Origin: a virus
Length of the DNA: 34,975 nucleotides
Strand: one strand, 5' to 3'
Virus record (IMG/VR): IMGVR_UViG_3300013285_000039
Span: 1-34,975 of that record
The notes beneath the pieces are model-generated. The model saw only the letters and a program-made list of their open reading frames with translations, searched no databases and had not been told where the DNA came from. A program made the translations under genes and the position numbers. Positions 14,079-22,368 of this stretch are shown here, piece after piece; within the stretch, counting starts at the first letter, position 1, and the number at the start of each line of letters is the position of its first letter.

Positions 14079-15221
14079 GTGAACACCTACAAGACCACCA
14101 AGAGGGGAAAGCAGATCTGGATTGCTGACCTCGGGAGGGTTGGTGGCAAGCGGAAGCGCATCCAGTGCGGCTCCCGCCGGGAAGCTGAGCTCGCCGTCGA
14201 GAATGCCGGGATCGAACAGAGACTGTCCGGTGAGCTCTGGGTTGGACTCTCGGCGCCGGAGCGTGTTGAGGTTGCGGCAATCCTTCAGGAAATGGGCCGG
14301 CATGGCGTCAGTCTCTCCACTGTCTGGCGAACCTACCTCGACGCCCAGAAAGGCCCGCCACGGGTCACTATGACTCTGGCGGAGGCTATCAAGGAGACGA
14401 TCTCTGTTAAGACGGCCGCCCGGCGCCGCCCCCGGTATGTAGAGGGTCTCCAAGACTACCTCAACCTGTTCGCCCGCGGGAGGGAAGAGATGGGGATCCA
14501 CCGCATTACTCCGGCAACGATCGACCAGTGGTTTGCCGGCAGGAGCGAGGCGCCACACACCAGGTCATCCAACACGGGCCGACTCGCGTCAATGTTCGCC
14601 CTAGCCGCCCGTCGAGGGTGGATCTCCGACAACCCTATAGACAGACTAGAGCGTGTCCATGTAGAGACCAAATCCCCGGCGGTGCTGTCCTCATCCCAGG
14701 CCAAGAGGATCCTCGCATTCACTCTGGAGAGGTACCCCAAGTGCTGTGTTCACCTCGTGCTCGCCCTGTTTGCCGGCATCCGACCCGAGGAGTTGCTGGC
14801 TATCCAGTGGGACTGCATTCGACTCCAGGACGGTACCGTCGAAATCGGCGCGGCTGCCTCGAAGGTTCGACGGCGGAGAGTGGTGCAGTTGGAGCCCGCT
14901 GCGGTGAAATGGCTGGAGCTCGCGAAATCTCAGAAGGCCGATCTTCCACTCACCCCAGGGCGGGCTCGCGTGTTCATCCGGAAGCTGCGTGGCGTCCTTG
15001 GATTTCGGAAATGGCCCCAAGACATCCTCCGCCATACCGCGGCGTCCTACTTGGTCGCCAAACGGAAAGACCTGCCAGCGGTGGCGTACAGCCTCGGGAA
15101 TTCACCTGGGGTACTACTCAGGTCCTACCACAACTTGGTCTCCTCCCAGGAGGCTGAACGGTTCTGGGGGCTGCTCCCTGATTCAGTGGGTGTGGACAGC
15201 GGAGACCGCGGGGCCACCTGA
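14079..15221 (+). CDS. int: Tyrosine recombinase (phage integrase)
   Basis: 380 residues, GTG start at 14079. An N-terminal arm-binding-like segment (residues 1-35) is followed by a core-binding SAM-like domain (about 98-195) and a catalytic domain with Arg235 (AGIRPEEL), Lys262, Arg318 (DILRHTAASY) and Tyr350 (LLRSYHNLV). The usual histidine three before Arg318 is Asp315, and the usual G-H-S histidine is Asn341 (LGNSP); such variants occur in integrases of Verrucomicrobiota-type elements. It should insert the phage at the tRNA-Ala core just upstream. It ends convergently, overlapping the terminase gene by 39 bp. Confidence 0.92.
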   Translation: MNTYKTTKRGKQIWIADLGRVGGKRKRIQCGSRREAELAVENAGIEQRLSGELWVGLSAPERVEVAAILQEMGRHGVSLSTVWRTYLDAQKGPPRVTMTLAEAIKETISVKTAARRRPRYVEGLQDYLNLFARGREEMGIHRITPATIDQWFAGRSEAPHTRSSNTGRLASMFALAARRGWISDNPIDRLERVHVETKSPAVLSSSQAKRILAFTLERYPKCCVHLVLALFAGIRPEELLAIQWDCIRLQDGTVEIGAAASKVRRRRVVQLEPAAVKWLELAKSQKADLPLTPGRARVFIRKLRGVLGFRKWPQDILRHTAASYLVAKRKDLPAVAYSLGNSPGVLLRSYHNLVSSQEAERFWGLLPDSVGVDSGDRGAT

Positions 15222-18029
15222 GACTGTGCCGCCGAGCTCGTACTTCAGGATCGGGTAGGACAATCCATCGAAGACGTGGATGTGCCCGGCGACAGTTTTC
15301 TTCGGCCGCAGTGGCTTCGCCTTGTCCTCCTCGAGCATGTTCAGCATCTCTTTAACATGGTGGCACTGGTCCGAGATTAGGAGCCTGTCCTGCTGTAGCA
15401 ATCCCTGAGTGAGACGCACTCGAGTCTCAACCGACCCATCCCCCTTCGGGCAACCAACCATGGTCATTGGAGGTAGGTTATTGATCAAAATTGCGCGGTT
15501 GAACTCAGACTGAAACTCCCAGGCATCGTACGAACCACCAGAACCGGGGCGCCACTGGTTAACCGCTGAGTCGTCAGCGATGTGCTCCCAGGCCATCTTT
15601 TGGCCAATAAATTTGTTCCACATCAGGATCTTCTCGACGATCTCGATGGCCATCACCTTGTAGAGGATTTTCTCGTTCAAGTGGCACACCTCGTCGAACA
15701 CCATCCACACAGCGCCGTCTTTTGTTGGAACCAACTGCTCAAAGATCGCTGTCGAGTACACCTGGCCAAGGTCGTACCCAATCGTGCATGGCAGCCCCGG
15801 CTTCGGCCTCAGCCCGGTGCCGAGCCTGGCATTCCCAACAACGTGACGTTGCGGGATGAATCTAGCCCGAAACAGAGCGTCACCAGTCGGCCTCTCAACC
15901 CACTTACCCTCGATCAACCGAGCCCGCTCAATCGGATCGTCTCGGACTGCCCGCTCAAGATTCTCCAGGTACGACCGCATCTCCGGCCGGTGGGAGTTCT
16001 CTCGGAACGGCACATGGTAGACCGAGAATGCTGGATCTCGAACGCCGGTCTCATGGTTCACCGGCTCCTCGAAGAAAGCCTTGTAAACCCAGTTTGACGG
16101 ACCCTTTGGATTGCAAGTTCCAACGTACTGTTGAGGCCCTTGGATGTGCCGGCGCCGGTTCAGCTGGGCCGACACTAAGCGTAGATACTCACGGCCCTCG
16201 CAGTCAGTGAGCTCGTCAGCGAGCGCGTACGAAGGGTGGATGCCTTTAATGCGGCTGGCGATTGCTTCGGCGTACGGAATGGCGATCTGAAGAACAGTTG
16301 ACCAGCCGCCATGGCGGTTCGCCACCTTCATCACTCGATCCTTAGTGTTTGGATCCAGCTTGGAAGGAATCCACTCCAGGCCAATTCCTTCCTCCCACGC
16401 CGGCAATACCAGCGTCTCTAGGTCATGGATGACGCCAAATTTTCCAGTACGAATCGAAGGAGTGATAATCAACCCGAGCGCATCCCAGTTTTCGTAGCAG
16501 TGCCGAACCATCTTGTGCTCGGCGCCAACGGACTTTCCTGAGTTGTGGTTAAGAGTTCCTGAGGCGATAAAGCTGTGCGGTCCTGGAACGCGCAGGTCAG
16601 CAAGGGATGCGGTTGAGCTAGAGGTCTTGATGACCTCTAGCCAGTTTTCTGATGCGAGGAATTGGTCAAGCTCTTGGCATTGGCCGTAAATAGCTTTGAA
16701 CTCCTCAACCTTTGGTTTTTGCGGTATTGACCCAAACGAATGGATTTTCCGGTGTTTATCGTGCCACTCCCGATTTCTGTGCTCCAACCCATCGTGACTC
16801 TTCCTAATTCCAGATCGACTAGCAAAGGCGATCCCATTCATTACCGAACGAATCGGATCTGGGTATCCATACCTATTTGAATTCCACCCATTTGGAGACA
16901 GTCTGCTTACTTTTGGATCGCGGATACGATCCAGCTTCCTAGCAATCTCAAACCCAACTACTTTACCAAACTCATGGGCGTGCTTACCCATGATTGAAAT
17001 CGTCCACGTCGGATTTCCACTGGCCGACTTTTTGGGTCTCCTGGAAGACAAGATTCCCATTACCAACAGAATGTCTTGAACATCCCTTCCGAGCCCCTCA
17101 GAGGTGGTGCAAAATGAAACGGTTCCAGATTTTTCGACAGTGCCATCCGTGTCGAATAATCCACGAAGGAATGCTGTTGTGCATAATTTTCCTGAAGCCA
17201 CTACTTTTCCAGGGATTCGCTTCGAATTGGATAATCCAACCAACCCGAGGTTCTGGAGCACCTTTGCGATGTTACCTCTGGGAAGGACGGAGTATTGGCA
17301 GTGCTTTGATTGGCTTGGAGACTGGTTTAGGAAGCAACTGATTTTCCTAAGTCCAGCATCAACCCGCCGGATGCATTCCGGATCCATGTTCGTGAACCCA
17401 ATGGACCTCGCGTCTCCAGAATCGAAATTCAGACTACCATCACCACACAGGGCGCCAAGTGAGTAGCACAGATCCAAATCCATCAAACTCGGCTGATCCC
17501 ATGACGGATGGGGGACTATGGGAGTCCAGAATCTTCGACCCAAATGCATCAATGCATTCAGCTCATCGAACTTGACCCAACGAAACGTGAAACTCCCGTC
17601 CAGACGTGATTCGCATGCCCAAATTGGGTGGCGCGGGGAACCGGTAATTTCTGATCCATTCTCAAGATCCACACGAACAGCCTCAGTTCCAGGCTCAATC
17701 CAATAAGCGTCAGCAGTGGCTAGCTCATTTTGGTTAGCCCAAACCCGTTGGGAGATTTGGTTGAATCCGTAGGTTGCTCCCGGCGGAGAAAGATCCCCAA
17801 GCCTGGATACTCCTTGGTCAGTGCAGATCCACGTATCCAGCGTCCGGCACCCCTTCTCCCCGTATGCCAAAATAAACGGAGCGGGATCATCGAAGATCTT
17901 TTTCTGTGTCGGATTCAGGTCCGGAGACCACGGTTTTTCATCAGGCTTACGAGGGCTATGGTTTGGCTCGAAGTCAGCCTCAATGGCTGCCAGTGCCTCG
18001 ATCTCTTGTTCAGTTGGAAGTGACGGCAT
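15183..18029 (-). CDS. terL: Terminase large subunit containing an intein
   Basis: 948 residues, 512 after removal of the 436-residue intein. Extein 1 (residues 1-60) ends FILAYGEKG and extein 2 begins SGKSVGAEHK; joined they give the Walker A motif GEKGSGKS. Walker B-like YALADELTDCEG and a coupling-like VGTCNPKGPSNW follow. The C-terminal nuclease domain starts IGYDLGQVYST, with later acidic residues (HIADDSAVNQW, HVFDGLSYP). The enzyme pumps DNA into the prohead and cuts concatemers. It is on the minus strand, divergent from portal and convergent with integrase. No small subunit was firmly identified. Confidence 0.93.
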   Translation of the reverse strand: MPSLPTEQEIEALAAIEADFEPNHSPRKPDEKPWSPDLNPTQKKIFDDPAPFILAYGEKGCRTLDTWICTDQGVSRLGDLSPPGATYGFNQISQRVWANQNELATADAYWIEPGTEAVRVDLENGSEITGSPRHPIWACESRLDGSFTFRWVKFDELNALMHLGRRFWTPIVPHPSWDQPSLMDLDLCYSLGALCGDGSLNFDSGDARSIGFTNMDPECIRRVDAGLRKISCFLNQSPSQSKHCQYSVLPRGNIAKVLQNLGLVGLSNSKRIPGKVVASGKLCTTAFLRGLFDTDGTVEKSGTVSFCTTSEGLGRDVQDILLVMGILSSRRPKKSASGNPTWTISIMGKHAHEFGKVVGFEIARKLDRIRDPKVSRLSPNGWNSNRYGYPDPIRSVMNGIAFASRSGIRKSHDGLEHRNREWHDKHRKIHSFGSIPQKPKVEEFKAIYGQCQELDQFLASENWLEVIKTSSSTASLADLRVPGPHSFIASGTLNHNSGKSVGAEHKMVRHCYENWDALGLIITPSIRTGKFGVIHDLETLVLPAWEEGIGLEWIPSKLDPNTKDRVMKVANRHGGWSTVLQIAIPYAEAIASRIKGIHPSYALADELTDCEGREYLRLVSAQLNRRRHIQGPQQYVGTCNPKGPSNWVYKAFFEEPVNHETGVRDPAFSVYHVPFRENSHRPEMRSYLENLERAVRDDPIERARLIEGKWVERPTGDALFRARFIPQRHVVGNARLGTGLRPKPGLPCTIGYDLGQVYSTAIFEQLVPTKDGAVWMVFDEVCHLNEKILYKVMAIEIVEKILMWNKFIGQKMAWEHIADDSAVNQWRPGSGGSYDAWEFQSEFNRAILINNLPPMTMVGCPKGDGSVETRVRLTQGLLQQDRLLISDQCHHVKEMLNMLEEDKAKPLRPKKTVAGHIHVFDGLSYPILKYELGGTVSGGPAVSAVHTH
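16542..17849 (-). other. Intein with LAGLIDADG homing endonuclease domain
   Basis: 436 residues, Cys61 to Asn496 of the terminase precursor. Splicing motifs: N-terminal Cys (CRTLDTWICTDQG), block B ITGSPRHPIW, block F/G PHSFIASGTLNHN, with Ser as the first residue of extein 2. The centre holds two LAGLIDADG-type helices, LGALCGDGSL and LRGLFDTDGTV, both keeping the catalytic aspartate. Everything needed for splicing and homing seems intact. It sits between the glycine and serine of the terminase P-loop, so unspliced protein could not bind ATP. A hand count of two sampled lines gives 45% GC here (17101-17160) against 53% in the extein (15661-15720), which hints at separate origin. Confidence 0.92.
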
Positions 18030-18099
18030 CGTTGACTCTCCTGCTGAGATACCCTATCCCGAATGTAACGCGCCAATCAAGGCGACAACCGTCCAATCT

Positions 18100-18405
18100 A
18101 TGATGCCAAACCGACTTGTGTTTTCGACTGAGGGAAACACCGAGCTCCAGGAGGTGCTCGCAAAACTCACACCAGGAGACGAAATCGAGCTCAACGTGAC
18201 CTGCACCTTAGACGAGGCCACGCCCAAGCAGGCATCCCTCTCAGTTAAAGACGTCGAGGTATGCGACTCCAGCGACCCCTCCGAGCCTTCTGAATCCCCA
18301 AGTGAGGAAGGTGAATCATTGGGGGAAGACAAGTCGGCCGGAGCAGGAGAAAACCCGGCCGCAATGTTCTTGAGCTCCAAGCCAAGTCCCGGCTCGAAAA
18401 CCTGA
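18100..18405 (+). CDS. Small acidic-tailed protein, unknown function
   Basis: 101 residues from ATG at 18100 (another ATG at 18103). Residues 3-50 form an ordered part with RLVFSTEGNTELQEVL, LTPGDEIELNVTCTLDE and ASLSVKDVEV, probably beta-rich. A Ser/Pro/Glu-rich acidic tail follows (SSDPSEPSESPSEEGE). No family recognised. It lies 70 bp from the divergent terminase start and before portal, so a packaging or head role is plausible. No good ribosome-binding site is visible, so the start is uncertain. The last 15 residues look less protein-like than the -1 frame (see findings). Confidence 0.5.
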   Translation: MMPNRLVFSTEGNTELQEVLAKLTPGDEIELNVTCTLDEATPKQASLSVKDVEVCDSSDPSEPSESPSEEGESLGEDKSAGAGENPAAMFLSSKPSPGSKT

Positions 18406-18431
18406 ACCCACAGATCATACGCGCAGCGAGG

Positions 18432-18653
18432 TTGTACAGTGAACTTGGTACCTGGAATGGGTGGGGGATGGATAGATTCCGAAAGTGCTGCCGACTTCTC
18501 GGCACAACTCCTGAGGAGTTGGGTGCATCTTGCTCGGTCCATCCAAAGGACATCAGGGCGTGGATTCGGCGAGGATTTTTTCCGTCCCATGCTGCGCTTC
18601 TTTTCTACATGCGAGAACAGGACTGGTTTAGAGCCCAAGGGCTGAAAGGATAA
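18432..18653 (+). CDS. HTH-like small protein between terminase and portal
   Basis: 73 residues from TTG at 18432; a CTG at 18402 overlapping the upstream stop (CTGA) would add NPQIIRAAR-type helical sequence that looks genuine. The core FRKCCRLLGTTPEELGASCSVHPKDIRAWIRRGFF has XRE-like helix-turn-helix spacing. The stop TAA at 18651-18653 directly abuts the portal ATG. The position suggests a small-terminase-like DNA recognition role, but there is no oligomerisation domain, so this is a guess. The start codon is unresolved. Confidence 0.5.
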   Translation: MYSELGTWNGWGMDRFRKCCRLLGTTPEELGASCSVHPKDIRAWIRRGFFPSHAALLFYMREQDWFRAQGLKG

Positions 18654-20933
18654 ATGCCACTCAACTACGAAATCCTCAAATCAGTTGGAACCACCGACGA
18701 GCGACTGCGCGAGCTATTCACTGCTGACAGTTCAATGATTAAGGAGGGAATCAGTGACGACGCAAGGAAGCGAATTGAGGCAGACATTAAGAAGCGAGCA
18801 GAGATCGAGGACATGATCTACACCAGAGTGCAGGAGGCCACCCTGCAGACTCTGAAGACCAGCCACTTCTTCTCAGCCGTTGATCTCGCTTGGGACTCAT
18901 CGACGATCACTCAAAGAACGATCCCATTGGTCCTCTACGCCCAGCGACGCATCGACATGCAGTTGTGTGCCAAGCAGCTGGGAGACATGAAATGCGCCGA
19001 CTCCTACGTTAAATACGACGCCAGCCATAAGCCGGTTGGAATTGATCTTCCGAAGTTCACCGAGGTGAACATCAACATACTTCGTTCGATCATCAGCCGT
19101 CGCGTTGCAGCTCAGTCGGCCCGCTACACCAACCTTTATCCGTTTTTCAAGTACGACTGCCGAGGCACCTCTGAAGAGGAGAAGCTGAAGGCGGACCTGC
19201 TATCCCAAAGAATGGACATCATGGCCGACCAGTTCGGCTATCGAGATCTGCAGGTCCAGTGGATTCGGGACATGCTCCTGTATCCGTACAGTGTAGTTTT
19301 CCCCGCCTGCCGGTGGCAGCGTGATGTTGAGTGGTACTCAGATGCTGAGGATATTGCCGCTGAATTTCAGGCCAGCGATCAGCAGGTAAGGCCAAAGGCT
19401 AGAGTCACCCGAGAGGGGGTCCCACTCACCTCGCCTCACCCGTCGAGGGTTTTCTACGACCTCGCTCACCCGATCCAATCGATCAACTCCGACAGTGGGT
19501 GCGAGTGGTTTGGATTTTGGGACATAGCTCGATTCAGCACGGTTTTCGACAACCCTGAATTCTTCAACAGAAACAACATCACCTACTCACCCGATGTGGT
19601 GCAGTGGTTTGGCAACTACTCGTCCTACTTCTCGCAGTACTACACCACCGTCACACCTCCCCCAATGAGTGAGGATATGGCGATGGCGAACGATCGCCTG
19701 GCCCAGATTGGCAAGTACACCATGACGCTCAAGGACACCTCAGTGTTCATGGCTCATCTGTACCTGAAGATCTCTCCAGCCCAGTGGGGCATCGGCAGCT
19801 ACCCGTTTCCGGTTTGGATCCATTTGGTGGTAGCCAACAACAAGCACGTTGTCGCAGCTGAGATCATGCCGGACTGCCCGGGATTCGTGTTCACTTTCAA
19901 CACAAGTTCCCAGCGGCTCGTAAACATGTCGATGGCTCACGAGCTTCTCCCTTTCCAGGATCAGCTAAGCAACCTCTACAGCCAGCTCTTGGAGTGCGCC
20001 AAGCGCGACCTGTTTGGGATCGCGATGATCAACTTGGATGCATTCCCGACAGAGAATCCAGAATCTAAAAAGGCGTTGGAGCAGTTCCGAGCCGCCATGA
20101 AGGGGGACAACTTCTTCGCATCAACCACGATCTTGGAAGTTTCCCTCATCAAGTTCAGAGAGCTTGGGATCGATTTGGATAAGGTGTTCAAAATCATCCG
20201 ATCGGAGCCAAACACCGAGCTCAACATGATCATCAACGCGATCCGACAGACCATCGAGTTGTCGGAGCGAGTGATGGCATTGTCCCCTCAAGAGCAAGGC
20301 CAGCAGAGCCCTCGAGAAACCTCTGCCACTGAGGTGCAGATAATCGCCGGCACCACGGAGAACATCTACCAGTTCATCAGTGACGCGATCGACAGCGGAC
20401 GGTCGGCAATCAAGCGATACGACTACAACGCTCTGATCTCGTGCGGAACGGAAGAGATCTACCTACCAGTGATCAGCCGCTATCGCAAGGAGACCGCTAT
20501 AAAGGCCGGGTTCAAGATCACCTCCGAGGAGCAAATCCCAGTGCAGGGATCTGTTGGGAATGCATCTCACTTTGCGGTCGAAGGCACGAAGAAAAACTTG
20601 ATCGCGGCGTACATCTTCAACTCCCGAGACGGAGCCGAGAGATCCAGCAACATCCAGGCGGCCCAGGCGCTCACTCAGATGCTTGGAATCCTGATGCAAC
20701 CGGCCGTCATGGCGATGCTAACCAAGGACGGGCTGGCCGACATTATCAACAGCATCATTCGACAGTCCGGGGCTGGAATCGACGTAACAATCGAACCACC
20801 ACCAGGCCAAGGCGGCACCCCAGTGATGGACACCCAGGCGGCTCAACCTGGACCCGCCCAGGCTCAACCGCAGCCGCAGCCCCAAGGGGGCATTAGCCCG
20901 GCGGTGATTTCCCAGACACTTCCCACGCAGTAA
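18654..20933 (+). CDS. Portal protein
   Basis: 759 residues, ATG directly after the upstream stop. Position between terminase and scaffold, great length and the layout support portal: a long helical N-terminus, a middle part with VWIHLVVANNKHVVAAE and PFQDQLSNLYSQLLECA, a helix-rich region with SPRETSATEVQIIAGTTENIYQF, and a Pro/Gln-rich end (AQAQPQPQPQGG). The S-A-T-E-V-Q element recurs in portal proteins. It forms the dodecameric ring at the capsid vertex through which DNA passes. The size is close to that of P22-like short-tailed phages. Confidence 0.8.
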   Translation: MPLNYEILKSVGTTDERLRELFTADSSMIKEGISDDARKRIEADIKKRAEIEDMIYTRVQEATLQTLKTSHFFSAVDLAWDSSTITQRTIPLVLYAQRRIDMQLCAKQLGDMKCADSYVKYDASHKPVGIDLPKFTEVNINILRSIISRRVAAQSARYTNLYPFFKYDCRGTSEEEKLKADLLSQRMDIMADQFGYRDLQVQWIRDMLLYPYSVVFPACRWQRDVEWYSDAEDIAAEFQASDQQVRPKARVTREGVPLTSPHPSRVFYDLAHPIQSINSDSGCEWFGFWDIARFSTVFDNPEFFNRNNITYSPDVVQWFGNYSSYFSQYYTTVTPPPMSEDMAMANDRLAQIGKYTMTLKDTSVFMAHLYLKISPAQWGIGSYPFPVWIHLVVANNKHVVAAEIMPDCPGFVFTFNTSSQRLVNMSMAHELLPFQDQLSNLYSQLLECAKRDLFGIAMINLDAFPTENPESKKALEQFRAAMKGDNFFASTTILEVSLIKFRELGIDLDKVFKIIRSEPNTELNMIINAIRQTIELSERVMALSPQEQGQQSPRETSATEVQIIAGTTENIYQFISDAIDSGRSAIKRYDYNALISCGTEEIYLPVISRYRKETAIKAGFKITSEEQIPVQGSVGNASHFAVEGTKKNLIAAYIFNSRDGAERSSNIQAAQALTQMLGILMQPAVMAMLTKDGLADIINSIIRQSGAGIDVTIEPPPGQGGTPVMDTQAAQPGPAQAQPQPQPQGGISPAVISQTLPTQ

Positions 20934-20953
20934 ATACCAAGGAGAGAAAAACC

Positions 20954-22249
20954 ATGCCCAAAGAAGCACCCGCAGATCAGGCGCCGCGAATGATTGATGA
21001 CCCACTTTTGGCGTCACTCGCGGATGACCTGTCGATCACCATCAACACCGAAGCTGCGACAGCCGAAAATGCTGCGCCCCAGATCACAGCTGCCCCTGCA
21101 GAGGAAAAGCCGGCGGAGAAAAAGGCGGACCCAGAACCCGCCAAAGAGGCCGCTCCAGCTCCGAAGGTTCGGGTTGTTAAGAAGCCGGACATCACCAGCG
21201 CGGTTGAGGAAGGTGTTCGTCGAGGGATGGCGGCAAGTCAACCGGTGGCTCCAAAACTTCCAGACCCCAAGCCTGAAGAAATCGACACCACCGGCTTGTT
21301 GCCTGAGCAAGTTGAAGAGATCAAGGATGCTCAGTTTGCTGAAACCGTTGATCCAAGCCGAAAGGGGTACGCCAAGGAGGTGGCTGCTTATTACAAGGGA
21401 GTTGACGCCTGGGTTGAGGCAAAGAAAAAGGAGAACCCAGATCGTGTGTTTGACCGCAGCGACCGCGAGTTCATGGAGTTCATCGAGAAGTCGCGCCCGA
21501 AGGTGAGTGATTCTGATCGCCAGAAGTTCAAGCGCGATCGGGTTACCGCGGAGGTTACTGCCAAAGTGAAGGCAGATCTCGCTGGAGATCTCGAGGCTAC
21601 ACGCCGAACCGCTGACGAGGCCCGTGTGGCTCCAGTGATTGAGAGGGCTGTCTCGAGCTTCCAGGAATCGTTCCAGAAGGCTACCGAGACAACCGACCCA
21701 TTGGCTGCCGGAATATATGAGACCGCAGCAGCATCAGCAGCCCGTTACGCCGAGGACCTGCTTCGCGTAGTGAATGGCGTGGACGTAATCGGCCACAAGA
21801 GCAACACCGCAGATCTCTCCGAGCGCCACAGAAACCTCCTGGGGTTCATTGGAGATCGAGCTGAGCACTTCAAGAAGCATGGCGGAGACGAGCGTATTCG
21901 AGATGGTCGAGAGTTTGTCACACTCACCGAGTTCCATAACGCGAAAGTTGCTGGCAAGGATACGAGCAAGATCTGGACCTATGGCACCAATGATCTGCTG
22001 AACCTCATAAAGACTGGGTTCGTTGATAGCGCAAATTCCCAGATAAAAGCCGAGGAAGAGCGGGTCGCTAAGCTGGGTTTTGTTCGTCAGCCGAAAGCTG
22101 AGGAGCGCAAAAAGGCAGAAGACCCAAAGCCTTCATCTGGCATCAGGGTTAACCCAACCCCAGCTCCAGGTGCCGCAAACACCAATGCCCCAGCGGAGAT
22201 TGAGCATATTGGAAACGAACTCATTCAGGTTCTTGGTCTGAAGTCGTAG
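20954..22249 (+). CDS. Capsid scaffolding protein
   Basis: 431 residues with ribosome-binding site GGAGAG 8 bases before the ATG. It is very Ala/Glu/Lys/Pro-rich: a disordered N-terminus (AAPAEEKPAEKKADPEPAKE), long charged helices in the middle (SDRQKFKRDRVTAEVTAKVK, ERHRNLLGFIGDRAEHFKKH) and a disordered stretch before a short C-terminal helix (IEHIGNELIQVLGLKS) of the kind that contacts coat protein. Its place between portal and major capsid genes is the standard one for an internal scaffold of the prohead. No protease motif was noticed. Confidence 0.75.
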   Translation: MPKEAPADQAPRMIDDPLLASLADDLSITINTEAATAENAAPQITAAPAEEKPAEKKADPEPAKEAAPAPKVRVVKKPDITSAVEEGVRRGMAASQPVAPKLPDPKPEEIDTTGLLPEQVEEIKDAQFAETVDPSRKGYAKEVAAYYKGVDAWVEAKKKENPDRVFDRSDREFMEFIEKSRPKVSDSDRQKFKRDRVTAEVTAKVKADLAGDLEATRRTADEARVAPVIERAVSSFQESFQKATETTDPLAAGIYETAAASAARYAEDLLRVVNGVDVIGHKSNTADLSERHRNLLGFIGDRAEHFKKHGGDERIRDGREFVTLTEFHNAKVAGKDTSKIWTYGTNDLLNLIKTGFVDSANSQIKAEEERVAKLGFVRQPKAEERKKAEDPKPSSGIRVNPTPAPGAANTNAPAEIEHIGNELIQVLGLKS

Positions 22250-22272
22250 TTTCACAGGCAGGCAATTCACGT

Positions 22273-22322
22273 CGCCCACTGGATGCGCTCTGAAAAAGAG
22301 CACTCCTGTGGGCGTTTTCTTT
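22273..22322 (+). terminator. Nested stem-loop with T-rich tail before the capsid gene
   Basis: An outer stem CGCCCAC/GTGGGCG (22273-22279 with 22308-22314) encloses an inner GCTCT/AGAGC hairpin and is followed by TTTTCTTT. It looks like a rho-independent terminator lying 46 bp before the major capsid ATG, so it may separate scaffold and capsid transcript levels or mark a processed mRNA end. Confidence 0.65.
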
Positions 22323-22368
22323 GGAGCGTCAGCTATCGCGGGAGGATGTGGGCGAAAACTAAAAGCCT

